A DNA stretch of 64,000 bases from Alteromonas sp. 5E99-2 (GTDB lineage: Bacteria; Pseudomonadota; Gammaproteobacteria; Enterobacterales; Alteromonadaceae). The translations under genes and the position numbers were made by a program. This document shows positions 9,511 through 19,669 of this stretch, in pieces. Each line of letters starts with the position of its first letter. The stretch's first letter is position 1. The stretch spans positions 1 through 64,000 of the forward strand of contig NZ_JAFNJE010000004.1 in NCBI RefSeq assembly GCF_017368475.1, read 5' to 3'. Under the pieces are notes generated by a model, which was not told the DNA's origin, ran no database searches, and saw nothing but the letters and a program-made list of their open reading frames with translations.

Positions 9511-10881
9511 ATGGTAATTGACTTAAATAGTAAAAAAACTGTCTTGACTAGTCTGTGTTTAATCGTGGGCTTAAGTGCCTGTAATAAGGCTTCTGACGAT
9601 ACAGAAACCAGCCATTCTCACAATGATGAACTCGTTACTGCAGTAGTAAAAAATGATGCAGACATAGCTTATGCTGTCTACAGCGATTCCGTCATATTAG
9701 CAAAAAACCTGCAACAAACCTTAAGTGAATTTATTGCTAACCCTACCGCTCAAGGTTTACAGCAAACAAAAGCAGCTTGGTTGGCCGCCCGTGAGCCTTA
9801 TGGTCAATCAGAAGTGTATCGCTTTCGCATGGGACCTATCGATATTTTACGTGAAGACGGCACCTTGGGTAGCGATGGCGAAGGTCTTGAAGGGCGCATT
9901 AACGCTTGGCCATTAGGTGAAGCCTTAATCGATTATATTGCACCGTCAATAGATGGAAATGCTGGTCCTGAAAGTCCAGCAAATGCGTTAACAGGAAATT
10001 TAATTACTAATGTCGACGCCTACCCTGAAATTAATTTAGAGTTACTTAAAACCTATTTTGAACACGGTGAAGACGAACGCAACGTGACAACAGGTTACCA
10101 TGCCATAGAATTCTTGCTATGGGGGCAGGATTTGAACAAAGACGGCACAGCCGGTTTAGTTCGAGATACTTCTCCTGGGCAGCGTCCACTTACCGATTTT
10201 ATTGCGAAAGAAGGAATGTGCACTTCTGGTGATACCTTAGCAGCTGCACACATTTGTCAACGCCGTGGGCAATACCTGTTAGCCGCCACCGAATTATTAA
10301 TTCAAGATCTTTCGGTTATTACGGAATCGTGGCATCCAGAACGAGGCAGTTTTTATCAGTCTTATGTGAGTGCACCTAACAACGCGCTATCCGCCATGTT
10401 TGAAAGTATGGGCCGATTGAGTTTTGGAGAGCTTGCTGGAGAGCGTATAAACATTGCGGTAACAACAGACTCTCAAGAAGATGAACACTCATGCTTCAGT
10501 GACAATACACATAGAGATATCTTTCTAAACGCACAAGGCATTCAAAACACCTATTTAGGTAAATACACTAGAATAGATGGCAGCGTGATTGAAGGGACTT
10601 CTATATACGATTTATTGAACGAAAGTGGTCACAGCGATATTGCAAATATACTGTTGCAACAACTTCAAACAACCATGCAATCAGCAGCGGTTATCAGTAA
10701 TAAAGGTGAAAATAATATCCCCTTTGACGTGCTGGTTCAAGAAGGCGTAACGCAACCTGACATCAATGCCATGATTAAAAACCTAACAATTCAAACCGAT
10801 GGAATAGAAAGAGCCATTAATGCTCTTAATTTGCGAACTGATAACTTAAGACAAGATACAGAGCAGGATTTAAGTCTTTGA
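9511..10881 (+). CDS. Imelysin-family (IrpA-like) iron-regulated lipoprotein
   Basis: About 456 aa. The start at 9511 is chosen because AGGA at 9501-9504 abuts the alternative ATG at 9505 but is well spaced from this one. The signal peptide ends at LSAC, a lipobox. The imelysin GxHxxE motif is present as GYHAIEFLLWG (residues 195-200), the residues proposed to bind metal in the M75/imelysin family. The family takes part in iron uptake at the cell envelope, but the ligand is not settled. It is the first gene of a three-gene operon behind a Fur box; its stop overlaps the next start by four bases (TTGA). Confidence 0.9.
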   Translation: MVIDLNSKKTVLTSLCLIVGLSACNKASDDTETSHSHNDELVTAVVKNDADIAYAVYSDSVILAKNLQQTLSEFIANPTAQGLQQTKAAWLAAREPYGQSEVYRFRMGPIDILREDGTLGSDGEGLEGRINAWPLGEALIDYIAPSIDGNAGPESPANALTGNLITNVDAYPEINLELLKTYFEHGEDERNVTTGYHAIEFLLWGQDLNKDGTAGLVRDTSPGQRPLTDFIAKEGMCTSGDTLAAAHICQRRGQYLLAATELLIQDLSVITESWHPERGSFYQSYVSAPNNALSAMFESMGRLSFGELAGERINIAVTTDSQEDEHSCFSDNTHRDIFLNAQGIQNTYLGKYTRIDGSVIEGTSIYDLLNESGHSDIANILLQQLQTTMQSAAVISNKGENNIPFDVLVQEGVTQPDINAMIKNLTIQTDGIERAINALNLRTDNLRQDTEQDLSL

Positions 10882-12485
10882 AATATTGCTGTTTTATCAT
10901 TCTGGGCTTAATGCTTATAGGCTGTCAGCCCAAACAAGACGAGGTGATTCTCGATCACAGTGGTTTGCCGTTATTGAGCGCAACCAAACCTGATCGCAAT
11001 GAACACCTATCTGGTGGTGACACCACAGTCTTTATTCGCAACAATGATGCCTTTAGTCAAAGGCCTCTAGCCGTTGCGAAAAACTTTGCCCTTGATGGCG
11101 CATTTACTTCCGGTGACCATTTCTTCCGCACACCTATGGCGGGTGTTGGCCCATTATTAAATACTAACAACTGCCAAGGTTGCCATTTAAATGATGGACG
11201 GGGCGTCCTTCCATCATCTCCTAACGAACCCTTTACCAGCGCCTTGGTTAAAATTGGCAGTAAAAATGGCGTTCCTGATCCTGTTTACGGAGATCAAATT
11301 CAAACGTTTTCGATCACTAGTTTTTCATCTTCAGACATCACTAATGGACTCCCTGAGCACGGTTCCAGTTTGGAGGGTGAATTAAAAGGAGAAGCCTTCC
11401 CTTATATCGAGTACGAAGAAATAGCTGGGCAGTACAGTGATGGTACCCCCTATTCCCTGCGAAAACCCATCTATAAATTCAAAGATATGAGCTTTGGAGA
11501 CTTCATGCAGGATATACAGTTTTCTGTGAGGGTCGCGCCGCAAGTTTTTGGCTCTGGATTATTAGAAGCCATTCCAGAAGCTCACCTTCGTGCATTAGCC
11601 GATCCAGATGATAAAGATGAGAACGGTATTTCAGGTAAATTATCCTTAGTTACTGAAGAGCTCACCCAAAAGCAAACAATAGGACGCTTTGCCTATAAAG
11701 CACAATCACCTACAGTATTACAACAAGTCGCAGCAGCCTTTAATGGCGACAGTGGCTTAACAAGCTCTATTTTCCCCAAAGAACCCTGCACAGACCAACA
11801 AGAAACCTGCCTCGATTACTCGAGTAAAGAACCTAAACAAGGCGACGTACCTGATTTAGACAATGTCATTCTAGCTTTTGTTGAGTTTTATAATCGCGTA
11901 CTGGCAGTACCTGCTCGTCGTGGCTACGACATAAAAACCGAACGTTGGGATGACAATATTCTGGCTGGAAGAAAAGTCTTTATGGATATTAACTGTCAAA
12001 ATTGTCACACACCTCGTCATCAAACTGGTGTTGCAAAAGGAAGTGTTCTAGGTGAAATAGCCTTAAGCGGCTTATCTGAAAACGCCAGCGATATCCATGT
12101 ATTATCGAACCAAACTATTTACCCATTCACCGATTTGCTCTTGCACGATATGGGTGGAACATGCCAAGTTTCAAAAGAGACACCAAACAACCAGATATGT
12201 ACCAGCGGCGAAAATTGCCATTATGTACAACGATGTGAAGGCCTCGCAGACGGTTTAGTACAGGGAAATGCACTACAAAGTGAATGGAAAACACCCGCAT
12301 TATGGGGGCTTGGTCTAGTTCAAACAGTAAACCCTAAAGCAACATTTTTACATGATGGACGAGCCCGCACTATTGAAGAGGCGATACTTTGGCATGGTGG
12401 GGAAGCCACATCAAGCCAACGTGAATTTATCGCATTAAACGCAAAACAAAGACAAGATCTTATTGCGTTTTTGACATCACTTTAA
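10878..12485 (+). CDS. Di-haem c-type cytochrome oxidoreductase-like lipoprotein (DUF1111)
   Basis: 535 aa, starting with TTG overlapping the previous stop. The signal peptide ends in LIGC, a lipobox. Two c-type haem sites are seen: CQGCH at residues 99-103 and CQNCH at 373-377. The C-terminal part has LWGLGLV and FLHDGRARTIEEAI-type sequence, as in the di-haem oxidoreductase-like family that accompanies imelysin genes and is distantly related to MauG/CcpA-type peroxidases. It probably acts in the periplasm on the redox state of iron or on the imelysin partners; that role is inferred from context only. Confidence 0.88.
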   Translation: MKYCCFIILGLMLIGCQPKQDEVILDHSGLPLLSATKPDRNEHLSGGDTTVFIRNNDAFSQRPLAVAKNFALDGAFTSGDHFFRTPMAGVGPLLNTNNCQGCHLNDGRGVLPSSPNEPFTSALVKIGSKNGVPDPVYGDQIQTFSITSFSSSDITNGLPEHGSSLEGELKGEAFPYIEYEEIAGQYSDGTPYSLRKPIYKFKDMSFGDFMQDIQFSVRVAPQVFGSGLLEAIPEAHLRALADPDDKDENGISGKLSLVTEELTQKQTIGRFAYKAQSPTVLQQVAAAFNGDSGLTSSIFPKEPCTDQQETCLDYSSKEPKQGDVPDLDNVILAFVEFYNRVLAVPARRGYDIKTERWDDNILAGRKVFMDINCQNCHTPRHQTGVAKGSVLGEIALSGLSENASDIHVLSNQTIYPFTDLLLHDMGGTCQVSKETPNNQICTSGENCHYVQRCEGLADGLVQGNALQSEWKTPALWGLGLVQTVNPKATFLHDGRARTIEEAILWHGGEATSSQREFIALNAKQRQDLIAFLTSL

Positions 12486-12510
12486 CGCAAAGATTTTCGG
12501 AAAGACTAAA

Positions 12511-13635
12511 ATGATAAGTGCCACAAATAACATAGGTAAAGTCAGCGCCGTACTTTTGGTTTTATCGCTTACGGCATGCGGTAAAGCCCCAACGCCAAGC
12601 ACAACACTACCGACGCAGGAACAAAGCACAAATTCCCATGACCAGTATGAACAATACAACCGTTCACTTAGTGAGCGAGTGCTAGTCCCTCGTTACACCA
12701 AGTTAGCGGAATCCTTTTCTAATCTGCATACTACGGCAGTCAACACATGCACTACTGCTCTATTAGATTACACCCATACAAAAGTGGCTTGGCGAGATGC
12801 TATGACTGCATGGCAGAGTATTAATTGGTTTCAACTGGGACCAATAGCTGAACATGGGCAACTGACTCGAATTCAATTTTGGCCAGACAGTAATCAAGCC
12901 GTAAAACGCGGCGTTGGTAAATTGTTGGCACAAGAAGATCTCCCCACACCTGAACGCCTCAGTCAAATAAATGCGGGGGCTCAAGGTCTACCTGCCATAG
13001 AAAAATTACTCTTTAGCGATTTCATGGTTGAGAAAGCAAGTGAACAAAAGCGTTGCCAACTAATTGCCCTTATCTCAGGTAATCTAAGTTCAATGGCAAA
13101 CGAGGTGTCAGCACAATGGAATAACTCGCAGACGCCCTTTATTGAACACTTCAACACAGGCGAAGGTGAATTTAGTGATGCAAAAGACGCATCAGAAGAA
13201 ATGATTTCCAATTGGTTAGCCAGTTTAATTCGAGTGTTAGACAACAAGCTGTCTTACCCCTTGTCAATAAAAGCGCCTGGCATTCCTTTACTCGCTGAGT
13301 CTCCTTATGCCGATTATTCCACGCAAAATATTCAAGAAAATATACGTGCTTTTCGCGCTGTATTTTCCGCCGATGGTGGCTTTGGAATCGATGATATACT
13401 GTCAAAACAAGGACAAGATACTTTAGCTGAAACAATATTACTTCAGTTTGATCGCGTAGATAATGCGATGGCCAAAATCCCTGATTCTTACGAACAAGCA
13501 TTAGCCACTGAAGAAGGAAGGCAAGCACTAACTGAGCTAATTGATGAACTACGTGGGCTACAACTATTATTTGCGACTGATATGGTGAACGAGCTTTCGT
13601 TGAATTTAGGTTTTAATGCCCTTGATGGCGATTAA
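12511..13635 (+). CDS. Second imelysin-family lipoprotein
   Basis: 374 aa. The signal peptide ends at LTACGK, a lipobox. The N-terminal half has the imelysin pattern WRDAMTAWQSINWFQLGPI, and GAQGLPAIEKLLFSD occupies the position of the GxHxxE motif, with the His replaced (GLPAIE). It follows the di-haem gene by 25 bases and ends just before a strong terminator, so it closes the operon. In many marine proteobacteria a DUF1513 gene comes next; here a minus-strand gene does. Confidence 0.88.
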   Translation: MISATNNIGKVSAVLLVLSLTACGKAPTPSTTLPTQEQSTNSHDQYEQYNRSLSERVLVPRYTKLAESFSNLHTTAVNTCTTALLDYTHTKVAWRDAMTAWQSINWFQLGPIAEHGQLTRIQFWPDSNQAVKRGVGKLLAQEDLPTPERLSQINAGAQGLPAIEKLLFSDFMVEKASEQKRCQLIALISGNLSSMANEVSAQWNNSQTPFIEHFNTGEGEFSDAKDASEEMISNWLASLIRVLDNKLSYPLSIKAPGIPLLAESPYADYSTQNIQENIRAFRAVFSADGGFGIDDILSKQGQDTLAETILLQFDRVDNAMAKIPDSYEQALATEEGRQALTELIDELRGLQLLFATDMVNELSLNLGFNALDGD

Positions 13636-13643
13636 TAAATGAA

Positions 13644-13677
13644 ACGATACGCGAAGTGAAATTGCTTCGCGTATCGT
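13644..13677. terminator. Terminator after the imelysin operon
   Basis: A perfect 13-base stem, ACGATACGCGAAG paired with CTTCGCGTATCGT, closes an 8-base loop and is followed by ATTTTA. It lies between two convergent genes and could serve both strands. Confidence 0.85.
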
Positions 13678-13688
13678 ATTTTATGAGG

Positions 13689-14408
13689 TTATCTGCTACC
13701 TGTGTAATGGATCATGTTTTTCCAATCCACAATCACTCGACCCGAACCATTAGTTAAACGGTAAGCACCTACTTTTCTATATTGTTCTTCTTCACCGCCA
13801 CCGCTAACAGTTTCTTGCCATATAAGTGTGTTGTTTGCGTCGAAAAGCTGTGCAATTTCAAAAGTGCCATCTCTAGTGTCACTGAAAGTACGTAAGTGTA
13901 AGCGATACCAAGTGTCTAACTCTATTTCCACAGTATCAAATCGGCTATAACCGTTATTCGCTTCAGTGGTATCCCCTTGTACGCCGAATACATATTCACC
14001 ATCTTCTTGTCTTACTTGGTAAATAGAAAACACGCCTTCAGAGCCCGTTTGGTCATCGTGAGTTTGTGCTACAGATACACGGTTGAAGTTTGGTTGTTCT
14101 GAACTGATTCTGAAATTGCCAGAAAATCTATGTAAGCCTTGTCTACGTTCAAATTGAAACTCTTGACGTTGTAACTCCGCAGTACTTGAAGTTGAAATTT
14201 CAAATTGAAATAACCCTCTATCGTTAGTTGCACCACTGGTACTAGGTGTGCGCCCTCTGCCATCTTTGTCTTGGCTGGGTGAGTTACTCGTGTCAACAGT
14301 CCATTCGACATCTGAAAAGCTCTGCGCTGAAACACCAGATATTGATGCTGCAATTAACGAACAGGCTACAAACAGATTTTTAAACTTACTTTGATTCACG
14401 TACTTCAT
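13689..14408 (-). CDS. Secreted beta-jelly-roll protein, possible polysaccharide lyase
   Basis: 239 aa with a signal peptide cut near VSAQS. The rest is rich in beta-strand patterns typical of a concanavalin/jelly-roll fold. Three spots resemble the alginate-lyase (PL7) layout: an R-E pair in RQEFQFERR, QTH in VAQTHDD, and YRKVGAYR near the C-terminus; the exact PL7 signatures are not met. It may cleave or bind a marine polysaccharide outside the cell. A perfect LacI-type operator lies 30 bases upstream, which fits control by a sugar-responsive repressor. Fold fairly likely, enzyme class uncertain. Confidence 0.55.
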   Translation of the reverse strand: MKYVNQSKFKNLFVACSLIAASISGVSAQSFSDVEWTVDTSNSPSQDKDGRGRTPSTSGATNDRGLFQFEISTSSTAELQRQEFQFERRQGLHRFSGNFRISSEQPNFNRVSVAQTHDDQTGSEGVFSIYQVRQEDGEYVFGVQGDTTEANNGYSRFDTVEIELDTWYRLHLRTFSDTRDGTFEIAQLFDANNTLIWQETVSGGGEEEQYRKVGAYRLTNGSGRVIVDWKNMIHYTGSR

Positions 14409-14438
14409 AACTTTACTTCCTAACGAGGGTATAAATGA

Positions 14439-14454
14439 GTGGAAACGTTTCCAC
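14439..14454. promoter_or_regulatory. LacI/GalR-type operator
   Basis: GTGGAAACGTTTCCAC is a perfect 16-base palindrome with the central CG typical of LacI/GalR-family operators. It lies 31-46 bases upstream of the secreted jelly-roll gene. No LacI-family gene is encoded in the window, so the repressor must be elsewhere. Confidence 0.7.
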
Positions 14455-14842
14455 GATTAAGTAACGTTTTGTCAAAACCACTTCAACAAAAGCAACGTAA
14501 TAATAACATTTACTTTTTAGTAACAAACCCTACCCACTAGGATTGTTATTATTTCGTTAAAAGTTAAAATTTGTAGGCAATTCGCAATAACAATATAAAC
14601 ACATGATAAATAACGAATTTAAAAAAATAATATAGTGAAAATAAAAAACTTACCTTTCAAGTCGTGATAAAAAAGTGAGATTTAACTTATTGATAAATAT
14701 CGATTATTTGTTCAAAAAACTAACAATTATCATTTATTGTTAAAAATTTAAACAATATTCCTATCCCGAATGCTAACTAACCTGAACCCAGCTTAAGTAT
14801 TCGTGCAAGTGTTTGTTTGAAAGTGCTAATTTTTAATACGCC
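14455..14842. other. AT-rich non-coding stretch
   Basis: About 390 bases with no convincing frame on either strand. It is very AT-rich with scattered short A/T runs. It must hold the promoter of the secreted jelly-roll gene next to the operator and the 3' end of the ppsR transcript. I see no RNA gene or clear hairpin. Confidence 0.6.
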
Positions 14843-15655
14843 CTAATAATGCTGTCTTTGTAACCCTGTTTGAGTCAATATTTTGGCCGACATCTCTTCG
14901 ATGGAATAAGTAGTACTATTAAGAAAAGGGATATGTTCCTTACGATATAAGTTTTCTACTTCTCTCAGTTCCATTTTACATTGACGAAGAGAAGAATATT
15001 TACTTTGAAACCTGCGCTCTGAACGAATTTGATGTAGCCTATCTGCATCTATTGTCAGTCCAAACAATTTGTGTTTATAGCTTTTCAAACTCAAAGGTAA
15101 CTTCAATATGTCTCCCATATCTTCTTCTGTAAAAGGATAATTCGCCACTTTAATCCCGTACTGTAATGCAAGATATAAGCTAGTAGGCGTTTTTCCAGAC
15201 CGAGAAACCCCAATCAAAATCACGTCGGCGTCATCATAATTTTTTAAACTAGAACCGTCGTCATTCGCTACGGCATAGTTAACTGCATCAATCCGAAAAT
15301 CATAGGTCTTTTCGTGAATACTGTGAGTTCTATGCTTAAGAGGCTTTGATGCTAGCCCTAGCTCCTCTTCCAATGAAGCAACATAACGATCTAAAAAACT
15401 ATAATTGATACCCACAGATTTAGAAATTATCAAACTCACTTCTACATTGACGATAGTGTAAAAAACTAATGGCCTTTCGCCCGATTCTTTATAAGAGACT
15501 TCAATTTCCCTCAGCACAGCTTCAGCTTGTTCTGTTGTTTCTATAAATGGCAAAGTGATATGTTTAAATTCTACGGTAAACAATGACAACAGAGCATGAC
15601 CAAACACTTCGGCAGTAATCGCAGTTCCATCTGATACGTAAAACGCTGACCTCAT
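14843..15655 (-). CDS. ppsR: PEP synthase regulatory protein (kinase/pyrophosphorylase)
   Basis: 270 aa, the normal size of the DUF299 family. It phosphorylates and dephosphorylates PEP synthase on a threonine beside the catalytic histidine, switching it off and on with cell energy state. The P-loop-like motif GVSRSGKT is at residues 149-156; the N-terminus MRSAFYVSDGTAITAE is typical. It is divergent from ppsA with a 225-base shared promoter region, the standard arrangement. Confidence 0.95.
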   Translation of the reverse strand: MRSAFYVSDGTAITAEVFGHALLSLFTVEFKHITLPFIETTEQAEAVLREIEVSYKESGERPLVFYTIVNVEVSLIISKSVGINYSFLDRYVASLEEELGLASKPLKHRTHSIHEKTYDFRIDAVNYAVANDDGSSLKNYDDADVILIGVSRSGKTPTSLYLALQYGIKVANYPFTEEDMGDILKLPLSLKSYKHKLFGLTIDADRLHQIRSERRFQSKYSSLRQCKMELREVENLYRKEHIPFLNSTTYSIEEMSAKILTQTGLQRQHY

Positions 15656-15880
15656 AACATCTCCTTAACAATGTCGTAATTTAATTACAGTGAAATTTTA
15701 AATTTTACTTTCATATTAAGCTCAATTTATGATTACGCCTCAAAAGCTAGACTTATATAAAAGCCATATTCTTTTGAAAAACAATGATCTTGAAAACAAA
15801 CCAAGAAAATGAAAGAAATTTGTAAACTTACTTTAATACAAACAACATTATTGATTAAATAACGTTTTGGAGCAAAGCAC

Positions 15881-18253
15881 GTGTTGAATTACACTTTATG
15901 GTATCAAGACTTGGGAATGAATGACATTGGCCAAGTTGGGGGTAAAAACGCATCACTAGGGGAAATGATTTCGAACCTAGCAAATGCAGGTGTTGAAGTC
16001 CCTGGTGGTTTTGCAACCACTGCCGATGCCTTTAATGAGTTTTTGCAAACTACTGGCGTAGAAGACAAAATATACTCATTACTCGATTCCCTTAATGTCG
16101 ATGATATAAGTGCCCTAGCCGCTGCCGGCGCTAAAATCCGTCAATGGATTATTGAAACCCCTTTTCAAGAAGCGTTTGAAAAGGCGATCCGAACCGACGT
16201 TTTCCGTTTGCAAGAGGGAAATAGTTTAGATATGTCTTTTGCTGTCCGTTCTTCCGCTACCGCCGAAGATATGCCTGACGCTTCATTTGCAGGCCAACAG
16301 GAGACATTTTTAAATGTAAAAGGGGTTGATTCCATTCTTATTGCTATTAAGCACGTGTTTGCGTCTCTTTTTAATGATAGAGCGATTTCTTATCGCGTTC
16401 ACCAAGGCTATGACCATAAAGGTGTTGCACTATCAGCAGGTATTCAACGAATGGTTCGCAGTGACCTAGCGTCTTCAGGTGTCATGTTTTCCATCGATAC
16501 TGAATCTGGTTTTGAAGATGTCGTATTTATTACGTCTTCTTATGGTTTGGGTGAAATGGTAGTCCAAGGAGCTGTAAACCCAGACGAATTTTACGTACAT
16601 AAACCTACGTTAGCCGCCCAGCGGCCAGCCATTGTTAGGCGTAATCTTGGCAGCAAATTAATAAAAATGACTTACTCAGATAACCTAGAGCATGGCAAAC
16701 AAGTAGAAATTGTCGACGTAGCTAAATCTGACAGTGATCAGTTTTCGTTGACCGACGACGAGGTACAGGCCTTAGCCCGTCAAGCTAAAATTATTGAAAA
16801 TCACTATCAACGTCCTATGGACATTGAGTGGGCGAAAGACGGCAATGATGGCAAGTTATACATTGTACAAGCTCGTCCTGAAACTGTGCGCAGCCGTGAA
16901 AAATCTCAATTTATTGAAAACTTCAAACTGAATGGTTCAGCTAAAATCATAACAGAAGGTAGAGCAATCGGTCACAAAATTGGTGCAGGCCAAGCAAAAG
17001 TACTCTCATCTATTGATGAGATGAATAAAATCAACGCTGGCGATGTTTTAGTAACCGACATGACGGATCCCGACTGGGAGCCTATCATGAAGCGGGCTTC
17101 AGCAATCGTGACAAACAGAGGCGGCAGAACGTGCCACGCCGCGATTATAGCTCGTGAAATGGGCATTCCTGCCGTTGTCGGCTGTGGAAATGCAACCCAT
17201 TTAATTAAAACGGGCGATACGATCACCGTATCCTGTGCTGAAGGTGATACCGGCTTCATTTATGACCAACAACTGGATTTCGAGGTAGTAACATCTCGTA
17301 TTGATCAAATGCCAGAGATGCCCCTAAAAGTCATGATGAATGTGGGTAATCCTGATAGAGCATTTGATTTTTCGCGTTTACCTCATAAAGGCGTTGGTCT
17401 CGCCCGCTTAGAGTTCATCATTAACCGAATGATTGGAGTACACCCAAAAGCATTATTAGAATATGACAAACAGCCCGTTGATATAAAAAAAGATATTGAC
17501 GAAATGATGGCTGGATATCCATCCCCAGTCGAATTTTACATACAAAAATTAGTTGAAGGTATTTCAACTATCGGCGCAGCTTTTTCTCCTGAAAAAGTCA
17601 TTGTTCGTCTATCTGATTTTAAGTCGAATGAGTACTTTAATCTCGTTGGAGGGAATCAATACGAACCTCATGAAGAAAACCCAATGCTAGGTTTTCGCGG
17701 CGCTAGCCGCTATATTTCAGCCGATTTCAAAGCCTGTTTTGCACTGGAATGTGAGGCAATAAAGCGAGTTCGTAATGATATGGGGCTCGTCAATGTAGAA
17801 ATCATGGTTCCTTTCGTTAGGACACTGGATGAAGGCCGTCAGGTGATCAAACTCCTTGCTGAACACGGTTTAGTCAAAGGAGAAAATGGACTAAGAGTAA
17901 TCATGATGTGCGAGCTTCCATCTAACGCCCTTTTGGCCGATCAATTTTTAGATATTTTTGATGGATTCTCAATTGGCTCAAATGATATGACCCAGCTGAC
18001 ACTTGGTCTAGACAGAGATTCCGGCCTCATTGCTCATTTATTTGACGAAAGAGATCAAGCTGTAAAAGTGTTACTTTCCATGGCTATTAGCGCAGCTAAA
18101 AAACGAGGGAAATATGTCGGTATATGTGGACAAGGTCCTTCAGATCACAGCGATTTCGCAGCTTGGTTAGTTGAGCAAGGCATTGATACTGTTTCATTAA
18201 ACCCAGACACAGTAGTTGAAACCTGGCTGTATCTTGCTAATGCATTAAAATAA
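15881..18253 (+). CDS. ppsA: Phosphoenolpyruvate synthase
   Basis: 790 aa, GTG start with GGAG at 15869-15872 as ribosome site. It converts pyruvate and ATP to PEP, AMP and phosphate, the entry to gluconeogenesis from lactate or pyruvate. The N-terminal ATP-binding domain has [10 protein letters not shown]; the swivelling phosphohistidine domain has [19 protein letters not shown] with H419; the C-terminal PEP-binding barrel has the CGQGPSD and MCELPSNAL motifs. It is regulated by the divergent ppsR. The neighbouring lactate genes make its role in lactate use plausible. Confidence 0.97.
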   Translation: MLNYTLWYQDLGMNDIGQVGGKNASLGEMISNLANAGVEVPGGFATTADAFNEFLQTTGVEDKIYSLLDSLNVDDISALAAAGAKIRQWIIETPFQEAFEKAIRTDVFRLQEGNSLDMSFAVRSSATAEDMPDASFAGQQETFLNVKGVDSILIAIKHVFASLFNDRAISYRVHQGYDHKGVALSAGIQRMVRSDLASSGVMFSIDTESGFEDVVFITSSYGLGEMVVQGAVNPDEFYVHKPTLAAQRPAIVRRNLGSKLIKMTYSDNLEHGKQVEIVDVAKSDSDQFSLTDDEVQALARQAKIIENHYQRPMDIEWAKDGNDGKLYIVQARPETVRSREKSQFIENFKLNGSAKIITEGRAIGHKIGAGQAKVLSSIDEMNKINAGDVLVTDMTDPDWEPIMKRASAIVTNRGGRTCHAAIIAREMGIPAVVGCGNATHLIKTGDTITVSCAEGDTGFIYDQQLDFEVVTSRIDQMPEMPLKVMMNVGNPDRAFDFSRLPHKGVGLARLEFIINRMIGVHPKALLEYDKQPVDIKKDIDEMMAGYPSPVEFYIQKLVEGISTIGAAFSPEKVIVRLSDFKSNEYFNLVGGNQYEPHEENPMLGFRGASRYISADFKACFALECEAIKRVRNDMGLVNVEIMVPFVRTLDEGRQVIKLLAEHGLVKGENGLRVIMMCELPSNALLADQFLDIFDGFSIGSNDMTQLTLGLDRDSGLIAHLFDERDQAVKVLLSMAISAAKKRGKYVGICGQGPSDHSDFAAWLVEQGIDTVSLNPDTVVETWLYLANALK

Positions 18254-18260
18254 CCCCTCA

Positions 18261-18285
18261 AAGGCTGCGTATTTCGCAGCCTTTT
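18261..18285 (+). terminator. ppsA terminator
   Basis: A 9-base stem, AAGGCTGCG and CGCAGCCTT, with loop TATTT is followed by a short T-run, eight bases after the ppsA stop. A classic rho-independent terminator. Confidence 0.9.
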
Positions 18286-18541
18286 TACGAAATACGCATA
18301 AACACAGACACTAAAGCTTCTCAGATTCTAACTAGGTTAAATCTATTCAACCCACACACAAAAAGTAATCCACCCTGTAATATTCCAACAAAACTTACAG
18401 CTTTTGATCAATTTGACCTAAAAAAACAAATTCATTATGTCACTTAAAGAAAAAGTGATTGTACTGTATGTCTATTTTTTATTAATAAACTAGACTTTAA
18501 ATTACTGCACCAAACCAATGTTAATTAAATGTAGGAAAAAA

Positions 18542-19669
18542 ATGAAAAAAACAAACACACTGACAACACTAATTTTACTTGGTACATCTTTACTCAGTTT
18601 TAATGCACTTTCAGCAATAGAGTTACTCGACAAAAGTAAAAACTTACCGGATACCCATGTTTCGGTATCAGGTTACCTAAAAGTTGATGCAAGACATGTA
18701 AACGGAGATGTGGGCTATCAGGATTATTGGGTTGCCAATATTCCTGGTGGAGAGGCCATTGAAACATCTACCACCGCATTTAACTTTAGAGAGTCTAGAT
18801 TAGGAATTAAAGGGAGCCACAAGGACGTTTCAGGTTATGTGGAAATTGATTTTTATGGTGGCGGCGGTAACGAGATTGTATCAAATTCAACGACCCCTCG
18901 TATTCGCCATCTGTTTATCGAGTATAAAAATTGGAAGGTTGGTCAAACCTGGACCACATTTATGCCGCTTGCTGCTATACCTGAAACATTGGACTTTGGA
19001 GGGCCTCACGTTGGTGAAGCGTTCATTAGACAAACTCTAATTAGATACACCAATGGACCTTGGCAATTTGCGATAGAAAACCCTGAAACTAACGGCGATG
19101 GAGACAATGGTTTTTCCTCAAGTGCGGTGGGGCTGACCGGCACAGATGCTGATCCTGATGAGTCCATTCCCGATTTTATCGGCCGCTATAATCACGATGC
19201 AAAATGGGGAAGATTAACATTTGCAACGCTTTTTAGGATTATTGATCAAGGTGGATTAGACGAAACAGCTTTTGGCTTCAACGTATCTGGAAAAATAAAA
19301 ACGTTTAAAAAAGATGACCTGCGCTTTCAAATCAATCACGGCGACTTAGGACGATATGTCTCTGCTGGTTTAACTCCTGATATTGTCGTTAATCCAACCA
19401 CCAATGAGACTGAGGTTGAAACAACAACGGCTTTTACAATCTCTTACCGACACTTTTGGACTGAAACCATGCGAACGACCGCTTTCTATGGTTCAGGACA
19501 AACGGATATATTAGATAGAAAACGCAATCATTGGGGAATCAATTTGATTGAAGATATTACGCCATACCTTAATATTGGGGCCGAGTTTGGAAACTACTCC
19601 GTTGATGATGCAGCCATAGAAGACATAGATTCTAACTACTTTCAGTTATCAGCGAAGTTCACGTTTTAA
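18542..19669 (+). CDS. DcaP-like trimeric outer-membrane porin
   Basis: About 375 aa from the ATG at 18542, which has AGGA at a good distance and begins a signal peptide cut near NALSA. The mature protein starts with a VSGYLKVDARH strand and has alternating beta-strand patterns to a C-terminal aromatic residue (SAKFTF), the mark of outer-membrane barrels. The segment IRHLFIEYKNWKVGQTWTTFMPL resembles the DcaP family, which passes organic acids. Lying next to the lactate permease and dehydrogenases, it may admit lactate; this is inference. Its stop overlaps the stop of the convergent lysR-type gene. Confidence 0.82.
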   Translation: MKKTNTLTTLILLGTSLLSFNALSAIELLDKSKNLPDTHVSVSGYLKVDARHVNGDVGYQDYWVANIPGGEAIETSTTAFNFRESRLGIKGSHKDVSGYVEIDFYGGGGNEIVSNSTTPRIRHLFIEYKNWKVGQTWTTFMPLAAIPETLDFGGPHVGEAFIRQTLIRYTNGPWQFAIENPETNGDGDNGFSSSAVGLTGTDADPDESIPDFIGRYNHDAKWGRLTFATLFRIIDQGGLDETAFGFNVSGKIKTFKKDDLRFQINHGDLGRYVSAGLTPDIVVNPTTNETEVETTTAFTISYRHFWTETMRTTAFYGSGQTDILDRKRNHWGINLIEDITPYLNIGAEFGNYSVDDAAIEDIDSNYFQLSAKFTF

